A stretch of 37,271 bases of DNA from an uncultured beta proteobacterium (lineage in GTDB: Bacteria > Pseudomonadota > Gammaproteobacteria > Burkholderiales > Burkholderiaceae): NCBI GenBank assembly GCA_903930665.1, contig CAIYZI010000203.1, positions 1 to 37,271 of the forward strand. The letters are read 5' to 3'. Position 1 is the stretch's first letter. The number at the start of each line of letters is the position of its first letter. The notes under the pieces were generated by a model. That model saw only the letters and a program-made list of their open reading frames with translations, ran no database searches and was not told the origin of the DNA. Position numbers and translations under genes: made by a program. Shown piece after piece: positions 1-7,209 of this stretch.

Positions 1-138
1 AGATAAATAATTCAAAAATGCCCATGAATTATCTTTGAATTTTCTGAATTATCTTTTTCGTCCTTCTAACGCTCAAACAAGGGGAGTGGATTGATGAAAA
101 AAGTTGTATAAAGATTAACAAACTGGCATAATCAAAAA

Positions 139-492
139 ATGGGAGCACCTCCTGGAAATAATTATAATCCTGCTGGTAGGCCCGTAGGAGCCGTCAACAA
201 AGCGACTTCGAAGGCCCGTGAGGCTATAGCCTTGTTTGTCGATAACAACTCTGACAGGCTTCTAACGTGGCTGGACGCTATAGCCCTTGAAAGCCCAAAG
301 GATGCGTTTGCAGCGTTTATGAGCGTGGTTGAGTACCATGTACCAAAACTCCAGCGTACAGAGCTTGCAGGCGATCCTGAGAAGCCTATAGGCCATGCAA
401 TCACTGTGAGCGAAGAACTGGCGGAGATCATGACGCTTGAACAATTGGAAAAGGTTAAAGAGCGTGTCCTTGCTAAAACCAACGCTGGCTGA
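139..492 (+). CDS. terS: Putative terminase small subunit
   Basis: 117-aa ORF with N-terminal NPAGRPVGAVNKAT motif typical of phage small terminases; directly upstream of and overlapping the large terminase ORF. Confidence 0.75.
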   Translation: MGAPPGNNYNPAGRPVGAVNKATSKAREAIALFVDNNSDRLLTWLDAIALESPKDAFAAFMSVVEYHVPKLQRTELAGDPEKPIGHAITVSEELAEIMTLEQLEKVKERVLAKTNAG

Positions 493-1957
493 CATTGAGT
501 CGGCGATAAAGATCAAGCGTTTTAATAAAATCAAAGATTTGTTTCCAGATAGTGGTCAATTCAGGCGCGAGCTTTATCCGCGCCATATGGAATTTTTTGC
601 AGAGGGGTTTAATTTTCGAGTCAGGGAGCTCCGAGCGGCAAATCGCGTGGGGAAAAGCGTTTGCGGAGCTTTTGAGGTGGTTTGTCACTTGACTGGCAAC
701 TATCCTGCATGGTGGGTCGGTAAACGCTTTAACCGGCCTGTAAATGCCCTTGTCGCTGGCGAGTCTGGTCGTTTGGTGCGCGATTCGATCCAAATGGAAA
801 TTATGGGGCCTCCATCTGCAATTGGGACTGGATTGTTGCCGGAGGCTTCTATCTATGAGCGGAGGCCGAAAACAGGCATTCCTGATGCGATAGACACGGC
901 GCAAATCCGCCATGTCAATGGCGGCATGTCACAGTTACAATTTCAATCTTTCGATCAAGGGCGTGAGGCGTTTCAGGCAACGGCGCGTGATGTAATATGG
1001 CTCGATGAAGAGCCGCCACTTGCAGTTTACACCGAAGCTTTGACGCGCACGATGACAACAAACGGAATTGTCATGGTGACGTTTACGCCATTAAAAGGCG
1101 TATCGGAAACGGTTTTGTTTTTAGAGGATCAGGCAAAAGAAGGGAAAGTTTGCCTTGTAACGGCAACGTGGGATGACGCGCCGCATCTTTCCGCGAAAGA
1201 CAAAGAAGAAATGCTGATGGCCTATCCGCCGCATCAACGCGATGCTCGGACAAAAGGCATTCCTGCATTAGGATCAGGTGCAATTTATCCTGTTGCGGAA
1301 AGTGATTTTGTTATTCCTGCTATTGATCTTCCTGTTCATTGGCGGCGCGGTTATGCACTTGATGTCGGCTGGAATCGTACTGCTGCTTTGTTCGGTGCTG
1401 TTGATGACGACAACGATACAATTTATTTTTATTCTGAACATTATCGCGGACAAGCTGAGCCTTCCGTACACGCCGATGCAATTCGAGCTCGTGGCGATTG
1501 GATGCATGGTGTTATCGATCCGGCTTCGCATGGTCGAGGTCAAAGCGATGGCAAACAGTTATTTGATATGTATGTTGATCTTGGGCTTAAAATAACAAAT
1601 GCAGCCAATGGGGTTGAAACTGGAATTTTCGAATTTTATCAAAGATTATCGAGCGGTCGCATAAAAGTTTTTAACACATGTGTAAATTTCTTGAATGAGT
1701 ATCGTCTTTATCGCCGCGATGAAAACGGAAAGATTGTCAAAGAAAACGATCATCTGATGGATTGTGGACGCTATTTTGTTGTGTCTGGTATCAATGTTGC
1801 ACAATTCTCGCCTGCTTGGATTGCAAAGACATGGCCGAAGCAGGCTCAAACAACGCAATTCATTTATGACCCCTTTGCCAAAGACCGAGTTCAGCAAGAA
1901 GTCGGAGGCCATCCGCAGACGGGTAACTACAATCCGCTTGACCGCAAACGCTTCTAA
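437..1957 (+). CDS. terL: Terminase large subunit (ATPase/nuclease); start uncertain (TTG 437 or GTG 464)
   Basis: Walker A-like AANRVGKS, Walker B VIWLDEEPP, MVTFTPLKG motor motif, nuclease-like GYALDVGWNRTAALFGAVD; overlaps the small-subunit gene. Confidence 0.93.
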   Translation: MNNWKRLKSVSLLKPTLADIESAIKIKRFNKIKDLFPDSGQFRRELYPRHMEFFAEGFNFRVRELRAANRVGKSVCGAFEVVCHLTGNYPAWWVGKRFNRPVNALVAGESGRLVRDSIQMEIMGPPSAIGTGLLPEASIYERRPKTGIPDAIDTAQIRHVNGGMSQLQFQSFDQGREAFQATARDVIWLDEEPPLAVYTEALTRTMTTNGIVMVTFTPLKGVSETVLFLEDQAKEGKVCLVTATWDDAPHLSAKDKEEMLMAYPPHQRDARTKGIPALGSGAIYPVAESDFVIPAIDLPVHWRRGYALDVGWNRTAALFGAVDDDNDTIYFYSEHYRGQAEPSVHADAIRARGDWMHGVIDPASHGRGQSDGKQLFDMYVDLGLKITNAANGVETGIFEFYQRLSSGRIKVFNTCVNFLNEYRLYRRDENGKIVKENDHLMDCGRYFVVSGINVAQFSPAWIAKTWPKQAQTTQFIYDPFAKDRVQQEVGGHPQTGNYNPLDRKRF

Positions 1958-1968
1958 GATAATAATTC

Positions 1969-2002
1969 GGGGAACAGGCAAGGATCGCATCCTGCCTGCC
2001 CC
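1969..2002 (+). promoter_or_regulatory. Imperfect 14-bp RNA hairpin between terL and the lipoprotein gene
   Basis: GGGGaaCAGGCAaGGAT-cgc-ATCCTGCCTGCCCC; triloop; no downstream T-tract. Confidence 0.5.
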
Positions 2003-2025
2003 CTAACCAACTACGAGGTGATATC

Positions 2026-2304
2026 GTGTCGGCTAACTTCAAAATAACATCTTTTGTTTTCTTGTGCAGCATTTTATTAAGTGCTTGCGCTCCGCAACAA
2101 CCGATGACCGATAGGCAGCGTGCAATTTTTAATGCATGGGCTATGTCCCCATCGGATTCGTACATTCCATCCTATCAATCGCAGACGGCTGCTTATGTGA
2201 GCAGTCCCCCATCCAGCTTGCCAGAAAATATCAGTTTCGGTAGTTCGGAATTGCCACAAGCTTATCCGAATGTTGTTTTTCCAAACTGCGTGACATGTAG
2301 GTAA
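2026..2304 (+). CDS. Small lipoprotein (signal peptidase II type)
   Basis: GTG start with GAGGT upstream; hydrophobic signal followed by lipobox LLSAC. Confidence 0.7.
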   Translation: MSANFKITSFVFLCSILLSACAPQQPMTDRQRAIFNAWAMSPSDSYIPSYQSQTAAYVSSPPSSLPENISFGSSELPQAYPNVVFPNCVTCR

Positions 2305-2307
2305 AAA

Positions 2308-3138
2308 ATGAACATCGCGCATTCATGCATAGCCTGTGGCTCGAAAAATCCAGAGAAAATTCTTTCTGCTTTTGCGCCGTTTATCTCGCATAAGGTTATG
2401 GATTATCCGAGGCAGACAATCGCTTTTGGAAATGTTGCCATGAGGCCGTTACTTTTAACTAACACGATGCATTGCAACGATTGTGGCATGGCATTCTCGC
2501 AGGTTAGATTTGGCGATGAAGAAATGGAGCGGATATATTCTGGCTATCGCAGTGTTGATTATTCTGCACTTCGTGAGAGCTATGAACCTGGCTATGCGTT
2601 GTTAAATGATCGCATCGGGAATGATCCTGTGGAGATTAAAAGCCGTGCTGAGCAAATGACCAAGTTTATCGACGGTGTGGTTGAGTTTGATAAAGTCAAA
2701 ACTGTTCTTGATTACGGTGGCGATAAAGGGCAACACATTCCGCCATGCTTTAATGGCAGTTTACGCTATGTTTATGAGCCTTTTGACGAAACAACGATTG
2801 AAGGTGCGCTTAAACTTAAAAGCATTAACAACATGACATTTGATTTCGTCATGTGCTGCAATGTTTTGGAACATATCCCATATCCGAAATCTACGTTAGA
2901 TATAATTCGACCCTCTTGTCACGAAGGAACCAAAATCTTTATTGATGTCCCGCTTGAAAATTACAGCGGCGGTGCTTGGTGTTGGCACGAACATATCAAT
3001 TTGTTTTCGCTTAATGGATTAAAAAAACTTATTGAGCAGTCAGGATTCAATGTTCTAAAAATGGAAGTGGTTGATCTTGAGCTTGGATGGAGCGTACCCA
3101 GTAAGGCAATTTACTTGTTGGCTGAGGTTGCGGAATGA
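2308..3138 (+). CDS. Class I SAM-dependent methyltransferase with N-terminal CxxC zinc-binding motifs
   Basis: CIACGS...CNDCGMAF followed by VLDYGGDKGQ (motif I) and FDFVMCCNVLEHIPYP. Confidence 0.8.
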   Translation: MNIAHSCIACGSKNPEKILSAFAPFISHKVMDYPRQTIAFGNVAMRPLLLTNTMHCNDCGMAFSQVRFGDEEMERIYSGYRSVDYSALRESYEPGYALLNDRIGNDPVEIKSRAEQMTKFIDGVVEFDKVKTVLDYGGDKGQHIPPCFNGSLRYVYEPFDETTIEGALKLKSINNMTFDFVMCCNVLEHIPYPKSTLDIIRPSCHEGTKIFIDVPLENYSGGAWCWHEHINLFSLNGLKKLIEQSGFNVLKMEVVDLELGWSVPSKAIYLLAEVAE

Positions 3139-3166
3139 AACGCAAACGCTGGATCAGCATTAGCCA

Positions 3167-3898
3167 TTGGGGGATGTTTCTTTGTTCATAATGCCAACAA
3201 TGAGCAGGCCAAAACAGGCCGCTGAGGTTTTGCGCCGTATCCGTGACAGCGGATGCACGTCGAAGGGGGCTGTCTTTGTGAATGGCCTGAACGTATGGGA
3301 TACGTATATACGGGAATGCCTACCGAATTTACCGAATGATTGGCATCTTCAATTATGGGAAGAAAATATCGGTGCGCTTGGTGCATTGAATTGGTGCTTT
3401 AGACAATATCCCAACGAACCTTGGTACGGCTTCATCGCCGATGATGAATATCTAATGCCTGAATCTCCGGGAGATTGGGACAATAAGCTAATCGATGCCG
3501 CCGGATCGTGGGGCGCGGCGCATGGTTGGGAAACGCTGCATCAAGGCAAGCGTTTTCAGGGTTATTGCGTGATTGGTGGTGATTTGGCGCGTGCGGTTGG
3601 GTATCTGGCAATCCCTACATGCTGGCACTGGTACGGCTTCGATAGCATGTGGGAATGGCTTCAAGGCCCGAAATTCTGGGGCGGTGGCGAAGCTTACAAA
3701 ATGTACTTTGTTCCCGAAGTGCGTGTTGAACATCGACATGCTTATGTTGAAAAAGCTCCGCTTGACGAGTGTTACAAGCTTGGCGAGTCTCGGAATGAAC
3801 AAGATCGAAATGCGTTTGCGGACTGGATTAAAAACGAAATGCCTCTTGTGGTTGAACGGATCAAGAAAGCGAAAGCTGAATGCGCAAGCCCTATATAA
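3167..3898 (+). CDS. Glycosyltransferase-like protein (GT-A/GT2-like); 5' end possibly frameshifted
   Basis: VSLFIMPTMSRPKQAAEVLRRI N-terminus and FIADDEYLMP DxD-like motif; ATGA start at 3135 lies in another frame (see findings). Confidence 0.65.
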   Translation: MGDVSLFIMPTMSRPKQAAEVLRRIRDSGCTSKGAVFVNGLNVWDTYIRECLPNLPNDWHLQLWEENIGALGALNWCFRQYPNEPWYGFIADDEYLMPESPGDWDNKLIDAAGSWGAAHGWETLHQGKRFQGYCVIGGDLARAVGYLAIPTCWHWYGFDSMWEWLQGPKFWGGGEAYKMYFVPEVRVEHRHAYVEKAPLDECYKLGESRNEQDRNAFADWIKNEMPLVVERIKKAKAECASPI

Positions 3899-4665
3899 TC
3901 TACGCTCCGCCCTATTCGTCGCTGTCTGCTGGCATCAAAGCCCTTCACATGTTGAATGATGCGCTGAACGCAGACGGATATTTGTCAATAACTTTGCCAA
4001 TGGGAGTTGCTGAATCGATCAATGTTGATCCAGAGGCTATCGTTATCTATCCAGAGATAGTTGTGGGAAATCCATTAAACGCAAAGCATGTTGTCCGCTG
4101 GCTTCTCTACTACGCTGGCCGTTACCGTGGCAACCGTGATTTTCCTGATACCGATTTATGCGTGGGCTATACAAAGCTTATTGCTAAGGATTTTGGAACG
4201 AACGCCGTGTTGTTTTTACCCACTGTCGATGAAACCGTGTTCACGCCGCCGCCGTATGGCACCATCCGCAAGGGATCATGCTTCTACGCCCATAAACACC
4301 GGACGTTTTACGGATCAACGATTAATCCCGACATGGCCGGTACGGAGATAACCAATCCCGGCCAAAGTCGGGATGAGATAATTCGCATCCTGCAAACGTC
4401 TGAGGTTATGTTTGCTTATGAGGACACGGCCATGATTATCGAAGCCGTTCTTTGTGGCTGCCCTGTTGTCTGCGTTCCAAGTCCACAATGGCCCGAATGT
4501 TGCGGCATGGAAGATTTTAGCGCAGGGATTGCTTGGGGAATGGATGAATATAACGAGGCTAAACGGACATTGCCGGATGCGCGTAAGCACTATGCAGACT
4601 TAAAAGAAGGATTTAAGGTGCAGTTGAGGGAATTTATCGAAAGGACGCAAGCATGGTCACAGTAG
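3880..4665 (+). CDS. Glycosyltransferase-like protein (GT-B/GT4-like)
   Basis: C-terminal SEVMFAYEDTAMIIEAVLCGCPVVCVPS resembles the GT-B acceptor/donor E-x7-E region; overlaps the upstream GT ORF. Confidence 0.65.
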   Translation: MRKPYIIYAPPYSSLSAGIKALHMLNDALNADGYLSITLPMGVAESINVDPEAIVIYPEIVVGNPLNAKHVVRWLLYYAGRYRGNRDFPDTDLCVGYTKLIAKDFGTNAVLFLPTVDETVFTPPPYGTIRKGSCFYAHKHRTFYGSTINPDMAGTEITNPGQSRDEIIRILQTSEVMFAYEDTAMIIEAVLCGCPVVCVPSPQWPECCGMEDFSAGIAWGMDEYNEAKRTLPDARKHYADLKEGFKVQLREFIERTQAWSQ

Positions 4666-4883
4666 AGGATTTGGCGCTAAAACTTGCCGCCTATTGCCGC
4701 GAGAACCCGGAGAATGGGTTGCGTGAGGTTTGGCTTGCCTATGACGGAAATATCGCATTGCCGTTCAGTCGTGGAACGGATAATATGGTTGCTGGAAAGA
4801 ACGGCGTTGATACTATGCTGGTGCTTCGGCCTGATTTTAAGGATGGGCGGAAACTGGTTTTGGAAAAAGGAGATGCTCTGTGA
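4653..4883 (+). CDS. Hypothetical protein
   Basis: 76-aa ORF overlapping the upstream gene end, collinear. Confidence 0.55.
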   Translation: MVTVEDLALKLAAYCRENPENGLREVWLAYDGNIALPFSRGTDNMVAGKNGVDTMLVLRPDFKDGRKLVLEKGDAL

Positions 4884-5026
4884 GAAAATTTAGAGATTTC
4901 ACCAAATGGTTGAAAAGCACTCCATCACAATCTGCGTTTGCTGTTGTTGTGAAGATTTATTATCCAATGACTAAGGATGAAGTATTTCAAGTGATAATTC
5001 CGTGGATTCCGGGAGAAATCGCATGA
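4880..5026 (+). CDS. Hypothetical small protein (48 aa, GTG start)
   Basis: Fills the gap between flanking ORFs; GTG overlaps previous stop and its TGA overlaps the next ATG. Confidence 0.4.
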   Translation: MRKFRDFTKWLKSTPSQSAFAVVVKIYYPMTKDEVFQVIIPWIPGEIA

Positions 5027-5205
5027 CCGCGCTTGAACACGCCAACCTTCTTAATCTCAAAATGATGTGCCTGTCGTTCGCTGTGAACGGTGGTGGACAT
5101 GAGGATGAGATTATCGCTCGCGCTGAAAAGTATTTCGCGTTTGTGACGAGCCAGAAAAAGAAACCAAGCTTGCATGTTGTCCCAAACGACAATGGTGCAG
5201 CATGA
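5023..5205 (+). CDS. Hypothetical protein
   Basis: ATG at 5023 in ATGA overlap; the 5002 start in the ORF track is less likely. Confidence 0.5.
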   Translation: MTALEHANLLNLKMMCLSFAVNGGGHEDEIIARAEKYFAFVTSQKKKPSLHVVPNDNGAA

Positions 5206-5381
5206 AAGACATCATCCGGGCCGCTAACCGCATCGCTGCGTTCCTCCCGGAATCGATGCAGCTTGAGTGGTCAATCGTTGTTCACGACACGGAAGCGTTT
5301 AAGGCTTTGACACCGGAAGAAGTTGAAGAGGCTAAGGCGCATCTTGAAGATTTGTTGAATGCGAAGGCTGCAAATGCCTAG
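5202..5381 (+). CDS. Hypothetical protein (59 aa)
   Basis: MKDIIRAANRIAAFLPESMQLEWSIVV...; overlaps flanking small ORFs in an ATGA arrangement. Confidence 0.45.
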   Translation: MKDIIRAANRIAAFLPESMQLEWSIVVHDTEAFKALTPEEVEEAKAHLEDLLNAKAANA

Positions 5382-5544
5382 TAAAAGCCCTGCACAAGCG
5401 AAATTGATGAGGATCGCTGCCCATACCAAGGGTGGCTATGGCGGTGTTCCGCAATCGGTTGGCAAAGAATTTGAATCTGCCGATGAAGAAAAAGTTGGTA
5501 AAAAGAAACCTAACAAATCCCCGATGAGCTTGTATAAGAAATGA
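5374..5544 (+). CDS. Small basic phage protein
   Basis: MPSKSPAQAKLMRIAAHTKGGYGGVPQSVGKEFESAD, a sequence type common among phage small proteins. Confidence 0.6.
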   Translation: MPSKSPAQAKLMRIAAHTKGGYGGVPQSVGKEFESADEEKVGKKKPNKSPMSLYKK

Positions 5545-5708
5545 AACCCCGCATCGACCAACGCACCCTAACTGCCAAGCCGCGCCGTGGTGCCGTCAAG
5601 AAGTTCATCACGCATCCCAAGAGCAGCAAGCATTTTGAAACGCCAGCAACGGCCAAACACGGATTAAAAAAACATGTTCCAAATCTGCATCGTCCCAAAC
5701 AACACTGA
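5541..5708 (+). CDS. Hypothetical small basic protein (55 aa)
   Basis: ATG overlaps upstream stop; MKPRIDQRTLTAKPRRGAVKKFITHPKSSKHFETPATAKHGLKKHVPNLHRPKQH. Confidence 0.4.
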   Translation: MKPRIDQRTLTAKPRRGAVKKFITHPKSSKHFETPATAKHGLKKHVPNLHRPKQH

Positions 5709-6006
5709 CGCTAATCTTTCGCTGTCTTACAAACTGCGTGAAGATGCAGAAAAGACTTACGAGACTATTTCGGAAGGCATGCAGCATGACAATCGCATGA
5801 AGCTGCATGACGACTACGGCTACAGATGCACGGTGCGTGGAACAGCAATTTCTTACATTTTATTCGTCGATGTTGAAAAATCTCAGCTTGTGCCGTTCGA
5901 CAAACAAATGGCGATGGATCTCGCCAACAAAGTTTTGTCAGATAAGCTTGAAGCCCTAGGATTTAAGCCGCAACCTCCGAAAAAGTCACCGATCATCCAC
6001 AATTAG
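5674..6006 (+). CDS. Hypothetical protein
   Basis: 110-aa collinear ORF. Confidence 0.55.
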   Translation: MFQICIVPNNTDANLSLSYKLREDAEKTYETISEGMQHDNRMKLHDDYGYRCTVRGTAISYILFVDVEKSQLVPFDKQMAMDLANKVLSDKLEALGFKPQPPKKSPIIHN

Positions 6007-6085
6007 GAACAATCAATAACGCATATAGTCTTATAAAGACAAATTGTTATTATTGTTTTAATTCAATTGGTTAAATGATATTCTG

Positions 6086-6110
6086 AACCCCAAACCATAC
6101 TCTTGGGGTT
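6086..6110 (+). promoter_or_regulatory. Perfect 8-bp hairpin immediately upstream of the 6119 start codon
   Basis: AACCCCAA-accatactc-TTGGGGTT; the G-rich arm may occupy the ribosome-binding position. Confidence 0.5.
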
Positions 6111-6118
6111 ATCCTGTA

Positions 6119-6925
6119 ATGGGACAAGCAGCGAAAATTAACTATGCCGCTCAGGATTTGAATATTTCGCGTATGACGCTCGATAATGTGGAGCATGTTA
6201 ACGCTATTCTTAACGATCCCGCTATTTTTCCCTTTATAAGCGCAGGCACAACGGAACCGCTTGATGCACGTTCTGTATTGGAAAACCCAATACATTACGT
6301 TCTTGGTTGCGATGATGCGGTTGTAATGTTCATACAAATCCAACCGGGAATTTATGATTTTCACACATCAATTTTACCAAAAGCGCAGCATGGATCGTGG
6401 CGGTTGCAAGCTGGACGCGCATGCTTTGAGTACATGTTCACGGCAACGGATGCTTACGAACTAATAACCCGATGCCCAGTTAGCAACAATCTCGCGCACA
6501 TAGGAGCCAATCTTTCTGGCATGCATCTTGAATTTTCAACACGTCCCTTTTGGCCGATAAAAGACGGCTACGAATCCATGAATATTTTCACGCTTTCCCT
6601 TCCGCAATGGGCGGAAAAGATTTCTGATTTATCGCATGAAGGAAAATGGCTGCACGATAAATATAAATCTGAATTTGAACGTCTTGGAATGGATGTTAAA
6701 CCCCATCCTGATGATTTTGTGCATGATAAATATTCAGGGATTGCTGTTGCGATGATTAAATCAGGGCAGCTTTATAAGGGAATTAATTTTTACAATCGCT
6801 ACGCTTTCGTGGCTGGCTATGACCCGATTATTCTTGAATCCGAAAATCCAACAATTCTTAAATGTGCGGATATAAAAATGCGCATAACCGATGAAAGTTT
6901 TGAGGTTCTCCCATGCCAACAATAG
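6119..6925 (+). CDS. Hypothetical protein, possible GNAT-like acetyltransferase
   Basis: NISRMTLDNVEHVNAILNDPAIFPFIS...QAGRACFEYMFTATDAYELITRCPVSNNLAHIGANLSGM layout similar to GNAT-like phage proteins. Confidence 0.6.
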   Translation: MGQAAKINYAAQDLNISRMTLDNVEHVNAILNDPAIFPFISAGTTEPLDARSVLENPIHYVLGCDDAVVMFIQIQPGIYDFHTSILPKAQHGSWRLQAGRACFEYMFTATDAYELITRCPVSNNLAHIGANLSGMHLEFSTRPFWPIKDGYESMNIFTLSLPQWAEKISDLSHEGKWLHDKYKSEFERLGMDVKPHPDDFVHDKYSGIAVAMIKSGQLYKGINFYNRYAFVAGYDPIILESENPTILKCADIKMRITDESFEVLPCQQ

Positions 6926-7206
6926 CTGGATTTAGCACAGCATCAGTCTTGGCGGCAGGTGGATTGGCTGCTGGTGTGGGCGGTATAATTTCATCGGCGG
7001 TTAGTGCGCCAGGAGTACCAAAAGTTCCCGCTGTCCCGCCATCGGCTAATCCTGCAACGCTGGCTAATGCCGCAACCTCTGGCGCATTCATCAATTCGAA
7101 AGCAAAAGCCGCTGGTGCCATAGGCCAAGGATTTGACAACACGATAGCGACATCGCCGCTTGGCACAAGTGCCCCTAACACGGCCAAGGGAACGTTATTA
7201 GGATAA
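6913..7206 (+). CDS. Small Ala/Gly-rich protein upstream of portal
   Basis: 97-aa ORF overlapping the upstream gene, collinear. Confidence 0.6.
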   Translation: MPTIAGFSTASVLAAGGLAAGVGGIISSAVSAPGVPKVPAVPPSANPATLANAATSGAFINSKAKAAGAIGQGFDNTIATSPLGTSAPNTAKGTLLG

Positions 7207-7209
7207 CTT

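Noticed and set aside
1278-1595. 105-aa very hydrophobic + ORF inside terL
   Set aside because: Wholly within the conserved terL nuclease coding region, no convincing SD; hydrophobicity is explained by frame-shifted reading of the coding frame.
3573-3959. 128-aa + ORF overlapping the two glycosyltransferase genes in another frame
   Set aside because: Fully covered by two better-supported coding frames and lacks a clear SD.
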